Shown here piece by piece: positions 12,073-23,875 of a DNA stretch of 55,679 nt. Position 1 is the stretch's first letter. Every line of letters begins with the position of its first letter. The stretch lies in assembly GCF_001039355.2 (NCBI RefSeq), contig NW_019775997.1, positions 31,960-87,638 of the forward strand, read 5' to 3'. This DNA is from Lingula anatina (taxonomy: Eukaryota; Brachiopoda; Lingulata; Lingulida; Lingulidae). The notes below the pieces were generated by a model. That model did no database searches, had not been told where the DNA came from, and worked only from the letters and a program-made list of their open reading frames with translations. A program made the translations under genes and the position numbers.

Positions 12073-14411
12073 CCTTTCTTGGACACAGTGCCCTCTATTG
12101 TGCACAGGTGGTAACTAGAATGTTTAAATGCTGCATGAACATGACACTTAGGAAATTGTTGTATATTATTGGAGAGAACTTGAGTTGTGGATAGAAATAT
12201 ATGTGACATTTTAAGGATGTTACTCTCTTGTCAGAGGACAGCAGGGTAATAGGGCATCTTTGTTTTTTTATGCACCAACAGAGCTGTATGTCTTCTTTCA
12301 GAAAGATGACAGTAACAGTGTCTGGCATTCTCACTGCTTTTTTTACTGCCAATACAAAATGGACCCATTTTTCTTGGGTTAGAAGTTGATATTTTTACAG
12401 TGTATTCGTATTTAAAAATTATAAATTAAGTATGTCGTTTCATAATGGCATGTGAGATAACAGACAAATTGCCAAAGGTAAACACATGAAGTGCTTTTGA
12501 ACGGGTTCTGCTGCTCACCTTACTTATGCCGAGATATATGATAGAAGATAATCCAGAGGGGAAAAAATGTATATTATGTATTATTCTTAGAGCAATTGAT
12601 CATCACAGTAATGGAAACCAGACAGGTATTATATTGGTCACAGGTTTATGAATTTGTTAAGAGCCAGCTGAAGTACGCATTTGGAATAAGTTTTGTTTCA
12701 GTATTGCTGTAATGATTATATATATTATATAAGTTTCCCACAAAGTGATTTATATATGCCTTAATTGAAAACCAACCTTTATTACTTTATCACTATGTCT
12801 GTCACAGGAAAGTGCAGAGATATGCCAGTAACTCAGTAAGCATTTTTTTATAATTTTTTATCCCAGCAAGATCTGAAAGTTGTTGTGCATGGCTGTAAAG
12901 TAAGATCCTATTAAGTGTCAGTTATTTTGGAAAAAACATTTGAGGTGCCTACTTTAGGGTATACTTCACATAAGACATAATCTCCATATACTTGAGACCA
13001 AAATTGGCCAAAATTTTTTATCATGTGGATAGTACATTGGTAGTTGTCTACTTAGAAGATAATATTTTGGGCCGTTTTCTTCAAAGTATGATATGTCTGA
13101 TGTGATGGACTAACAGTTAACAACTATTATAGCAAACCACTCCACCTTTATCCTGAATAGTAATTAAGATGTTCTTAATTGTGTGGCTGTGTCCTATAGT
13201 CAAATTGAGAACCTTGAAAAATCTTACTTTTGTGCTCTTTTCAAGCTTGTTCAAATTGTTTGTTGATTTGTTTACCGTATATCATGCTAAGTTTTCATAC
13301 ACATGAAAGAAGTTTAAATTAAAGATAAGATATAATTATTATTATTGTTATTATTCAGTGCTGATTTAATACTTTTAATTGCTGGATTATATATCAGCAT
13401 TTCAATATTCATTCCATTTCAAAACGATATAATTATTCAACCTAATATAACATTGTTCCAGCCGATATACTTTCATATCTGCCTCTGTTATGCTAATGAC
13501 TTGCCTTTTAAAACCAATTGTAATACACTTTTCTCTTTATATGGCTAGAAGGTGAGGGTAAATTGTCTGTCATCTTATATTCCTGTCTTGAAGAGCGACA
13601 TTGCTCTGTTAAATATAATCTAAAAGATCAGAAAGGTTTATTAAGTTAACACATAATTAGCACGCATTTGTATAAAGGGGTTTTATTGAAATGTAAATGA
13701 TGCATATTAAATTTAATTTGCCTGTAAAACATTAGTTAATAGTTAGTCCTTATTCATCGTGTATTTTGCTTGTATATTACAATTCCAGAGTGACTGGCTT
13801 ATGAAGCGTTCCTGCTGTCTCTACACTGGTGCATAACCAAAAAAAAAAATCTTTGTCGCGTTCTTACTTTTGAAAAGAAAAAGACAAAAATAATAATTGA
13901 TTTTGTGTGAATCAGGGTAAGTACACATGAACCAAGGAGAAAGCCTGCTGTTTCGGCATAACAGCTGCCACTTTAATTTTTTTACCAACACTCTATTATT
14001 ATTATTTTTTAGCAGTTTACTACTGCACTAAAACTAGAAGAGACACGGATGCAATAAATAAAGTCATGTATGGCGGATCCAATTTTTTTCTATAAATTTC
14101 CATGCATCAGAATTGACGTATCATTTATGCCTGATAATTTTCAAATCCTTTATCTTTTTAATATATATATGTAAACTTACAAACTTTAGGATAAGTTTTC
14201 CAGGGAACTTACAGTGTAAGTACTTCACTTATTCACCAAGGCAGGTCTTCACGGTTATTCATATAGTCGGAAATTGCTAACCTAAGATAAAAAATATACA
14301 AAACTACTTAGGTAGTTGTAATACAACATGTTAACCTGCCAAAATTATTTTTATCACGCGAGGATCCCATAGCTGACCTTGTTTAACTATTAACACCCGC
14401 AGTACAACGAG
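12073..14411. other. TOMM40 3' flank, no gene seen
   Basis: AT-rich and without convincing exons. It contains an AATAAATAAA stretch near 14053, which is too distant to assign to TOMM40 with confidence. The small frame at 13345-13548 is compositionally AT-driven. Confidence 0.4.
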
Positions 14412-14484
14412 GGCCCCGTGGTGTAGCGGTTATCACATCTGCCTAACACGCAGAAGGTCCCCGGTTCGATCCCGGGCGGAAACA
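14412..14484 (+). tRNA. tRNA-Val (AAC)-like gene with a damaged acceptor stem
   Basis: A 73-nt sequence with D-arm, a five-pair anticodon stem enclosing CTAACAC (anticodon AAC), a five-pair T-stem with loop TTCGATC, and discriminator A. A TTTT terminator starts one base after it. The internal A box (TGGTGTAGCGG) and B box (GGTTCGATCC) are both present. The 3' acceptor strand CGGAAAC is the usual tRNA-Val sequence, but the 5' strand reads GGCCCCG, so pairs 2-71, 3-70 and 4-69 are mismatched. It is probably a pseudogene or a Pol III-competent tRNA relic. A sequencing error over three adjacent bases is less likely. Confidence 0.75.
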
Positions 14485-15835
14485 CTTTTGTTACATCGCA
14501 GCGTTACTGTAATTCGAAATCCGATTGTCGGTTCATAGTGGTTTGGAGACTTGTGGGTCCCAGATAATAAGATGCAAAAGGACATGAGTTATAAGAAGAA
14601 TACCAGCAGGTCTGTTCTGTGGGAAAATTAATTTCAGATCTGAAATAAACACAGAAGTGAAATTGGTATTATGTCTGCAACATCTGGAATTATATTGAAT
14701 CTTCACCCAAAAATATATGAAGTTAAGATCACTGACAATAAAAGCAAATATAAATGGGAAGCACACATTTTAGGGGTAAATTTTGAGCTGTTGTCGAAAA
14801 GTCCACCAGACCCACCCAATGCTGCCCCCTCTTCTCTTCCACACAACCCTAGTAAGCGTACTTGTAGGCAGATACGGTCTTATAATAACATAATATGATG
14901 ATATAATATAATATATTAAAACAACGGCTCCATCCTATTTCAGTCATCATTTCAGTCAGAATTTTCAAATGCCCCGTATCAGAAAACGACTGCCACAACC
15001 GTACGTGCCATAAAATCGGCGTTAAATGAATGGTTTTGTACACCTATTTAATTTTCTTCTTTTATTATAAATTGCATTCTATTTGTAAACATTGATAATT
15101 GAAATCTGTGTCGGAACAATTGAGTAAACAAATAATTAAAGACAGCATTAAATGCTTGTGTAATAAATTCACCAAAGAACCCAGTAATTGCATATTTGAC
15201 TTTGTCTATACAAAATAATTAACAGATTGAATAAAAATACATTTTAAGCAATGCATTTAGTTAAAACAACAAATTCTAATCAATTTCCCTTTCTCTTCTT
15301 TATGAAAAAATGGGTATTTTTTTTAGGAAGTTTTCTTATTTCCATTAAGTCATCATACCAAGGGACAAACCGAATTAAACACTGTCAACCACATAAGAGA
15401 TTTACGCTGCACCTTCTTCAAAATTTTGGACGTAATTTGGTCTACTTATCTGCCCCGTTTATGAACGATCTTGAACTATAAAGTATTTCGATATACAACT
15501 ATAGCGTACTGTATATATGCTACACCAAGCTTATTACAACTGAATAGTTCATCGCAACAAAATTTTAAAAATCAACGTCTAGATATCTTCATACAAATTC
15601 TTGAATGCATTTCATTTCCACATATATCCACACAACACCTAACCCATAACGACAATTTTATGATTTTTATAACCCAATGTTCCTTATAGTTTTTTGTCAT
15701 ATTAAATTAAAAAAGTTAACATATATTTTCATATTTGCTGTCGGCGGTTTATGAAAAACATCACGAACACATTCCATTATCAAGCGCAGCTTCTCAGATT
15801 AGAAGTCCCGAATTTGTTATCCATAATTAAACAGT

Positions 15836-15871
<36 letters not shown>

Positions 15872-15910
15872 TGGATGTTTTCAAAATATACATGCATTAT
15901 TATAAAGTAT
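14485..15910. other. Spacer, no gene seen
   Basis: AT-rich, with short open frames lacking recognisable domains. The right end is the probable 3' UTR of the minus-strand glycosyltransferase and contains a (TAA)n microsatellite. Confidence 0.4.
15836..15871. repeat. (TAA)n microsatellite
   Basis: About twelve TAA units, 40 bp beyond the stop codon of the minus-strand glycosyltransferase gene, probably within its 3' UTR. Confidence 0.9.
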
Positions 15911-18900
15911 TCAAACAAAATCTCCGCAGAATATACAAAATTTGTTCAAAAGGTAATGACACAGCGTCCCGGGCTTTGTGGCTCTTGTAAAACTTTGGGA
16001 GAACTTATTATACAAATGCACAGCAAAAGACTCTGTTTGCAGAACGCGTTGGAGGTCAGGAGTGCTTTTATCGATGAAACACTTCGTTTTCACTTTTCTA
16101 TACTCTATCGGGTAAAATGACTTCTGATATAAGCGTCTCACAATGCAAGACTTATTGCTTTGCAAATCCTCAGCACTGCTGACATCACACATCCAAGTGG
16201 GATGTCTTCTCGCTACGCGCGTGAGGAGACTTGGTCCGTTCGCCTCCCAGACATTCTGATTATAACTATCTAGGAATTCTTTTATACACTCCCGGAGAAA
16301 AGGGTTGTGCTTGTCAAACTTGAGAACTGCTCCATTTAACACAGTATGATCACTGTTTTCCCATGCAGTTACATTATTCAAATCTTTCAAACTCTTAACT
16401 AAAATAACGTCAGTGTCCATATAAATGCCGCCATGAAGATAAAGCAGTACTATTCTGATCAAATCTGTCTCGTGGCTATACCAAAATCGTCCTTTTGAAA
16501 TAACCGGTATTTTTTTCAAAAAGGTTTTTGATCGTTCTGTAAAAGTGTGTGGATCCAATCTTTGCACATTTTTTAGTAACCCTCTGAGAGTATAATTTCT
16601 GACCTCAACATGAAAGCCCGCTTCAGTGAACGCAGAAACCTTGTTTTGTGACAGAGAATTGCTTAAAATGCGTACTTTTGCATTGGGATGGTGGTAAAAA
16701 ATACTCTCGAGCGAACGGCGATTCCTTTGCGTTACTTCACTTGTTGTGTAAACCTGAAAGAACGTCAATGCAGTTCTTTCGTTTGTCTTTAAATGTTTAA
16801 GAGGCACTATCCCAAATGTAATCGCCGTTTCTCGCAATCCAGAGAATTTCCGTATCTCGTGCCAGAGGGTGGCGCGAAAGTGCATGTGAATTTCATGATT
16901 TGGGTTCATTTCTGGTTTGTCCCAGTTAAAGTTTTCCAACCCCTTGTATGACATCATCTTTCTGTCCACCGTTACTGTATGGAAAAGTTTCGTTAAACCT
17001 TCTGTGCGATTTCCTCCTCCTCCGGGTAAGAACGCCGTTTCCACAAAAACAACTGGAATTCCCATGGCAACGCATGGAAGAGCGCTATGGATGCGTGACG
17101 TCAAAACCAATTTTGCACGTGAATATTGTTCCATTAAACGGCGCGCTTCTTCATACCGTTCTATTCTGTCAAATTTCATCGAAAAGGGCAAGTTATGAGT
17201 GACCCTAATAATTGATTTTCTTATGTGAGAAGGAACAATTATTTCTACAGCTCGCCAATCCACGTCAACGACAAACACGTCCTCTCTTTCTTTAACCGGA
17301 TTGGGATTGTGCATCAAAAGTGTCAAACAGGCCGACATATACACTGAAATATTCTGCTCGCGTAAAACTTTGACCGTGTTCTCGTCACGAGCACCTACGG
17401 ATCCATGTTCTTTGAAGTAATTATTCCCAGGCACAGTTAATAGCTTTTTCCGGAAATTTGGTCCAAAATACATGGATAACATTAAAGGCTTAAGATTAAT
17501 CTTTGGCGGCCATATCATGTCACCGGCGTTATACCATGCGTTTAGAAATATTGTAATTGATTCATTTGGTTTCTTGGTTTGGCCGGACTTTTTTCTTAGA
17601 TGAGCTCTGGTATCTTCAGCTTCAAATTTGTCATCTCCGGCTTGGCTCAAGTAAAAGGATCTATTATTTATATTATCGAGCTTTCTGTTTCTATTTCTAA
17701 TGTTTTCCGTCACATTGACAAGTTTCTCAGTAATGTCCGGCTGTCCGTATGTCTCTATGCACGTGACGTCCCATGTGTCACGGTCCACAAATCGGTCAGC
17801 AAAAGGAAGAAACTGGATCGCAGCTAGGGTCTGAATCTCATCTCCGGCGTTGATATCTTTCGCCACAGTGACTCGATGGTCAAAGCTTAAGACACCATAA
17901 AGATTATCTGGTAAAAATTTGAATACAGGCTCCTTGGCAGTCATTTTAACTTGTTTGTTATCTACCTGACTAAGAACTTTTGAACGCCACAAAACCGAAT
18001 CGGTGTGCCAGTTTTGGATCTGACTTCTACTATGACTATTGTAAGTTGACTGAATCACAACCATGGTATTTTTGACGAAAGGAGAACGTCGTTCAAACCT
18101 GGATATTGAAAATATACTTTCATTACCCACCCATTCACCCTTGAAATATTCATCGGGTAACGTTGAGGTCAATATTGACGGTAAATCTATGAACAGTCCA
18201 CCAAATGTCCAGAGTGCGAGCAAAACACTTATTTCTTGCATGAGCACTTGAAATTTACGGCCCATGAGCAATTTGAGGATTGCAGATTTGGAAACAAAAT
18301 CATCCAGGGGAGTATTCTTTGCTAAGACAGGTAGTAGTAAACGAAGAACTTTGGAGCGTTTAGGTAGCTTGTCTTCTATTTGATCCATACATTCACTGTT
18401 TCCACACATGAATATTACACTCCTTGCCGGATTGAACTGGTTAAATGTTTTTATTTTATCCATTAACGGTAGAGGAATTGGGGTGTAGTGAGACCACACC
18501 ATGACAACGTCTGAGGTCGTATTTGAATATGGGCCAAATTGATGATGCGCTGTGAGTAAAGTATCCTCTTTATAGAATGTTGAAAAGGATGATTCGGACT
18601 CGTCAGTTATTGGCATAACAGTAGGTAAAACGCGAGTTAACCGACGAGGAGGGCCCTGATTCTCCGGGTAGATGGTTGCACCTTCAGATGACTTGACGGG
18701 CCGTGCCTTCGCCCTCAAATTTCGACTTGCTAAACCTTTTTCTGTTGCTGGTGATACGAACCAACTGGCGTTGCCAAAACAAAGCTCATCAGCTTGGTGT
18801 TTGGCTTGATCCCTCGAAAGGCCATCTAGAAAGACACAGATTGGTGTAGAACCTAATATATTCTTTGAGTCAGATGTTCCAACTGATATTTAATTATACA

Positions 18901-20951
18901 AATTACCCATACTCAACATCGTACACATAGTATAATATAACAAATTATTCAGTCAATGAAATATTGAAATATAAATATCATGAATTGCTTTCATTTTAGA
19001 GATAAAACTAATATAAAGAAGTGGACATTAAAATATTTATGAATTAGGCTTCAAAGTTGAATCAAAATTAAATACTGCAGAGGGATAAAGCTACTTTAAA
19101 GCCGTTTACTGCCTTTAAAAGTCAGAACCCTACTATTGTTGGGTAAGAAATTGAAATGAGATTTTGCTTGATGGGTGGGATCCCCCCATAATTCGTTTTA
19201 ATATTTAATCTGTTCTGTCTTTCATGATACCATCCAGTTGGGAAAGGTCTCTCCCAATTACTTTATTAGTGGCGTTTATAACACTGAGAAGTTTTTCCCG
19301 TTCCTCCAATGTAGCCTTACCATACCAGCTGGTAATACCAAACGTTTAGATGCTCTTAATAAACAGCCCCAAAATGACTTTGAACAGTCTCATTATCTGT
19401 AAATGTTCTAAGTGAAAAGTACAGACATTATTGTCTTGCTTTCCTTGTGAAAATAGGGATTTTCACTGTTAACAAAAAAGTACGCGTTAATCTGTCCATT
19501 ATTTAATTCCGTCATCTTCGGGTCATTTCCAGATGTATCATTTCCCCGTATGTCAGTATTACTCTAGGTGATATTATACCACCCTCTCAGTTTTGCTACC
19601 CATTACGGTTACTTAGGACTAAATTCATTTATATTATATGAAAATTAGCTGAACAAACGAAAAAATTGCAGATTTATATTCTTGTTAGTCACCAGACATA
19701 CTTATTTAGACATGGAGTGTATGAGTAAAAAAAAAACTTAGTGGAGAACGGATTTAAAAACGAATCGCTTAAATAAAAAGCAGACAAGAACTTCATTAAA
19801 TTTGAGACAGCAGTTCTCAACTTGGGCATAGTAAGGTTTCACAAGATACCTAGCCCAGTCTAGTTGCTCTAAATGGTCGTCACATCCTCTAGAATTTGAG
19901 ATCTTAATAATGTTTTCTATAGGTTTTATATTTTTGGATTCTGTCTTCGCCGTAGTACTCAATGACCATTTGACATAACCGAGTTAAAATATAAGCACAT
20001 GTCATCAGTTGGCAGCTCCAAAGTTAAGAAAGGGTAGTGCACTTGCAATATTCCTGAACACCTTTTGCTTGCAGCATGGCAATGCTACTCTCTTACAGCC
20101 CACTTGGTAACGGAATTTATAAACGAAAATTACATTCTGCTCATGGACCAAACCTATAAAAGCACAACTGAACTTCTTCGAGACGAATTGTGGAGAGTTG
20201 TATATAGGAGAAACCAATACCCAGCAAATTTACAATAGTTGAGACAAGCTTTGACACAAGAGTGGAACACAATCCCCCAGCAAAGATCGGTGGCACTAGT
20301 GTATAACATGCAATGCCACGTATTGGGTCCTTATCGTACATGTGGGGGTCACACCCGCTACTGATGGGTACAATTCTATACTTGTCTTAATAAAGAAATG
20401 TAAAAAGAATTTTGAAAGTTTTGAGTTCATTTTCAGGGGCTACATTAAAAATACCAAGGAAGTGTGTTTTTTGTTTCCTTTGCATGACAAGGAATAAAAC
20501 ATTTTGTATCTGCAATGATACAACTAAACAATAAAGAAAAGTTGACATTTGTGGCAGCGTGTTGTTGGACATAAATACCGAGAGAAAGCACTGGCATTTC
20601 ATCGAAAAATAAAAACCCTAAAAGCAAATAAAGCGTATATCGCCACGGTCACATAACACCTTAGGTGTGTATATATAAGTCAAATGTTTAATTACCTGTA
20701 CATTTCAGTTTACAAGCTTTTACTATAGCTCCAATTAAGAAATAAATTACATCAAGTCAAGCCGCTTAAATATCTAAACACGATACCATGCGTAGAATTC
20801 TAATCGGGGACAGATACTAGTCCACACGCTTACCTTCGAAATAAAAAAGAAATGCTGAAATGTAAACAAACGAAGCAGTCACCGATACACAGTAACACAG
20901 CAAGAGCAGTGAGGTTCTTCGTATTCCACATCCACCCACTTTGACCCTCAT
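15911..20951 (-). CDS. Type II membrane protein: degenerate GT + pyruvyl-transferase-like + A4GALT/GT32-like glycosyltransferase
   Basis: Two coding exons, 20951-20834 and 18825-15911, both with GT/AG ends and joined in phase 1, give about 1010 residues. Exon 1 codes for a basic N-terminus followed by a hydrophobic segment (about residues 14-38), i.e. a Golgi-type signal anchor. Residues about 150-330 resemble a glycosyltransferase fold in which F-G-G-L-F-I-D-L-P-S replaces the DxD loop. Residues about 460-665 carry polysaccharide-pyruvyl-transferase hallmarks: G-A-R-D-E-N-T-V (about 516) and S-R-I-H-S-A-L-P...G-I-P-V-V (about 616). Residues about 720-1010 match the Gly_transf_sug/Gb3-synthase type (A4GALT, CAZy GT32), with H-G-G-I-Y-M-D-T-D-V at about 837-846 and an intact DTD metal-binding motif. 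Predicted role: building a lumenal glycan, possibly with pyruvylated sugar; substrate unknown. Several N-x-S/T sites fit a lumenal location. The domain fusion is unusual for an animal. Confidence 0.85.
18826..20833 (-). other. Single intron of the glycosyltransferase gene
   Basis: A 2.0-kb phase-1 intron (GTAAG...CTAG on the minus strand). Apart from a possible Penelope-like relic near 20150 it shows no coding sequence. Its 5'-most and 3'-most parts are the ones that reappear around 28.2-28.6 kb and 21.8-22.0 kb. Confidence 0.7.
20159..20290 (+). pseudogene. Possible relic of a Penelope-like element GIY-YIG domain
   Basis: One frame reads N-C-G-E-L-Y-I-G-E-T-N-T-Q, the same pattern as the Y-(V/I)-G-E-T core of GIY-YIG endonucleases carried by Penelope-like retroelements. 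Two stops follow within 25 codons and no reverse transcriptase is recognisable nearby. Short and degenerate, so a chance match is possible. Confidence 0.3.
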
Positions 20952-21103
20952 CTCTGTACATGTAGATATTACCCGACAATGTACAATGAAAAAAAAGTCT
21001 TTTTCGTTTCAGTGGACGCCGTTTGCCAGCTTCGTCCCCACTGTGCAGGCCAGGCGTCTGCAGCCACCAACAGCTAAAACTGTTCAGGTTGAAGGACGCT
21101 GTA
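20952..21103 (-). promoter_or_regulatory. 5' flank / promoter of the glycosyltransferase gene, conserved in the duplicate
   Basis: Sequence just upstream of exon 1 is highly similar to 28455-28612, upstream of the duplicate first exon. It includes a run starting CGCCGTTTGCCAGCTTCGTC and a block of almost unchanged bases containing GTCTGCAGCCACCAACAG. Retained identity of non-coding sequence points to promoter or 5' UTR function, or to a fairly recent duplication. Confidence 0.5.
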
Positions 21104-21286
21104 GGCTAAATGTACGTGTACCCTCTACCAGGGTGACAAACTGATTTTCCACAGATATTCACAGATACATGTATGTCTCTAGATAAAAAGATAAAAGTAG
21201 ATAAAAGATAAAAGTCATTTTGGTCTGATGTCGATTCAGCAAAAAATGCCCACAATAATAACCGCGACCCTGGTAGAGGGTAGGGT
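21104..21286. mobile_element. Small TIR element inserted upstream of the glycosyltransferase exon 1
   Basis: Bounded by ACCCTCTACCAGGGT (21120-21134), itself palindromic, and the reverse complement ACCCTGGTAGAGGGT (21267-21281). The duplicated flank at about 28606-28620 runs straight through as CGCTGTAAATGTGG without the insert, so it serves as an empty site. A partial relative lies at 22907-22975. Confidence 0.65.
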
Positions 21287-21654
21287 AAATGTGGGACTGC
21301 CTTGTTCGTATGTTGCCTTGTTGCAGTGCTTCTGTTATTGGCAGTCTATGAGTTCACGTTGCGTCATTCCAAGTTTACTTTAAGGACACGAACATCTATA
21401 CCGAAGCTTTCTTTGAAATGCAGAACGATACACGGAACCCTATATTTGTCTTTATTTTTGCATTGCTGATCAAAAGATTGACAACAGGTATATAGACAGG
21501 TGGCATTGGCTTCAGGTGTAAATTCATTCCTGTTGAAGTACCTTGAAGCGTATAATGTACATGTAGATAGCACACGGTTAAGGGATAATAGCCTGCCCGC
21601 TGCAGATAAGACCAACAGAATTAATGTAGTTACCAACAAAGATATGACGAACAA

Positions 21655-21993
21655 CCATGTCCAACAACCACGTCCTACAGATGACTTAATGGACTCTGCC
21701 CTATGCCCAAAATTTCGACCTACATAAAATTTCTCTTTTGCTAATTATATACCACCAGTCTGGCGTTGCCAAAAGGTAGCAACGCCGGCCGTCCAACATC
21801 AGCTACTGTAGCCGTCCACCTTGGCGGTTTGCTTTAACACTCGAAATTAAACAGACTGGAGTATTAGTCTAAGATATTTCTTGAGTCAGATGCTTCAACT
21901 GATATTCATTTGCACAAATTAGCCACTCAGGCAATCAACAATGTTCAGTTGTATTAACGATATTAAATACCTAGTTAAATATTTCGCTTTCAT
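21655..21993 (-). pseudogene. Truncated copy of the glycosyltransferase exon 2 start and adjoining intron
   Basis: On the plus strand, 21655-21993 aligns with about 18680-19000: CAGATGACTT, AAATTTCGAC, CTGGCGTTGCCAAAA and TTGAGTCAGATG occur in the same order and spacing. On the minus strand the stretch equivalent to G-R-N-F..., ending in K-S-S, is still in frame with the intact gene's S-R-N-L...K-S-S. Upstream of it lie a stop and frame changes, and the splice acceptor is lost. After K-S-S the similarity ends. An unrelated frame stays open to 21364 and has a hydrophobic stretch, but I cannot assign it. Confidence 0.65.
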
Positions 21994-22906
21994 TTCATCG
22001 TATCTTATTGGGAGAGACCATTTTCTGTGTTTATCTGAGTCTATAGACTCGTTTTGTTCTAGTGAATTGAGCGGTGTTGCGCTGTATCTATACAGTAATA
22101 CATGTACCAGATCAGCCGAAGCCTCCTTTTCACCTTTATTTTCCCAAACTACATCGATCTGTTGACAACTGACAAGTGTTAGCAATACCTAAGGGCAGTT
22201 GGAAAAATAGTAGCAGTAGTTTGAATATGTTTTGAAATTTCCTCCTTTTTAGCCAGGTTTGGGAGTTAATAAGCTTCGTGACCACGTGGTCTGGTGACGA
22301 CATACAAGCCACCGGAGGAGAGAGCCTGCTTGTTAAGAAAGCTGTCAAACTGAGCTACCATTATCAACCTGTAAGATGACTTTTCAACTACTGAAAACAA
22401 TTCATACCTATTCACCTGTCTTACCTGATGGGTTAAGATCCTCGTAAAGTCAAGTGCCCGTCTATTCAATTATTTCACTGGCATTTAATGGCGGTTATCC
22501 CAACTAGTATAAAATACTGCATTCGAATGACTTGAGGGTATTTTGATCATTTTAATGATTTAAAAATATGAGGTCCATGTTATTTTACCCCGAGTAAAGC
22601 TAGCTTGCTCAATATACCTTTTCATGTGTTGGCTTTACAGTGTATTGCTGATATGGGTCACATATGAAATCAAGACCGAGCTGGCAATACCGAAATCTAG
22701 AACCTAGGGTATGTTATTTGTGAAAATCAATTTGTCAATAAATTGGAAAATACACATTCCATAATATGTAAAAACAGTTTTTCTCTTTTCTGGCATTATA
22801 AAAGGATAAGGAGTTTGGTAACTCAAGCCTCAGATTTGTGAATGTGAGCACGAATGCCCAGATTGGCGATTCGAGCGACGGATTTAGCATTGACATGAAT
22901 AATTTA

Positions 22907-22975
22907 CCCTCTACCAGGGTCACAGATTGATTTTTCACTAGATATTCACAGATATGTCTCTGGTTAAAATTGAAG
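22907..22975. repeat. Partial copy of the ACCCTCTACCAGGGT element
   Basis: Matches 21117-21180: the palindromic start, then ...GATATTCACAGATA...TGTCTCT, with no matching right end seen. Probably a truncated relative of the element upstream of the glycosyltransferase exon 1. Confidence 0.55.
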
Positions 22976-23028
22976 GTAATTCTCTGCATTGTACAATGAT
23001 AAATTCTACATATATACTGTAAGTGCCA

Positions 23029-23097
23029 GATTCCTTGCTTTAGATTTACAAGGTGTAAGTGCTAGATTCCATGTTTTAGATATACAAGGTGTGAGTA
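23029..23097. repeat. Two tandem copies of a 35-bp unit
   Basis: GTAAGTGCCAGATTCC...TACAAGGT is followed at once by a near-identical GTAAGTGCTAGATTCC...TACAAGGT. Confidence 0.7.
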
Positions 23098-23684
23098 GTT
23101 TTCATGACTTGCGTGAGTAGCGCGCCTGTTTTGAATGTAACCGAGTCATAACGCTGCAGGATTTAGCACAAGTAGGGTCTCTCCTGCATTTTACCGTTAT
23201 TTCCAACGTTGTATGGTGTATTGTTACAGTTCTACGGAGAAATCATAATGTAAGTCTTTATATTATCAAAATATATTTGAGCATTGTATTTATTAGTTTT
23301 CTGTATAAATGATAAAGGTAAAATCTTGGTATATTAGCTAGAGCACCTGGTAGGGTGTGGCCATTAGTATGAAATACAGTAAATGTAAAATACGCGAACG
23401 CATTAGTATAATTGTCAACTGTAAAGCCTTGCTGTAATTCAGTATTTAACGTTTTAATTAAAATTGTATTATGGTAATTGTATTATAAGGTAAATTTCAT
23501 ATTATTTGTGCTTATTGAATAGATAACAGATTCAAGTCTCGCTATATAAAGCCGACTTTATGTAATGTTCAATATATCTAGTAAAATACAGTTACGTATT
23601 TGATGTATGTAATTTAAATATTCAGATGTACATGTATAAGTATTTGTATAGTTTCCTTTATTTATTTATTTATTTATTNGGCAG

Positions 23685-23872
23685 CGCCAGTATTATGTAA
23701 AGTGCATTCGATTGTAACGAGTAAACACAGGTGTATAGTACGTAATTGCCTCTAGCAGTGACACGTGGTCATCTGCCTGATTTGCATGTAAATAAACGCC
23801 GAGTGCCTTGTCGGCACTTGAGGTATATGATTTGGACACTAAAGACGTGTTTGTTTGCTTCATGTCATGGCG
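23685..23872 (+). repeat. 5' LTR
   Basis: 188 bp, one mismatch to the 3' LTR. Contains AATAAA (in GTAAATAAACGCC), which can serve as the poly-A signal, followed by a short GC-rich inverted stretch (GTGCCTTGTCGGCAC). Confidence 0.92.
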
Positions 23873-23875
23873 TGG

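Noticed and set aside
14671-14898. 75-codon plus-strand frame next to the tRNA-like gene
   Set aside because: No recognisable domain, no splice context, and an overlapping frame on the other strand of the same size.
16917-17198. Plus-strand frames opposite the glycosyltransferase
   Set aside because: Shadows of the long minus-strand coding exon.
21364-21654. 96-codon minus-strand frame with a hydrophobic stretch beyond the duplicated exon 2 start
   Set aside because: Similarity to the glycosyltransferase stops before it and no alternative family is recognised; mentioned under the pseudogene but not called as a gene.
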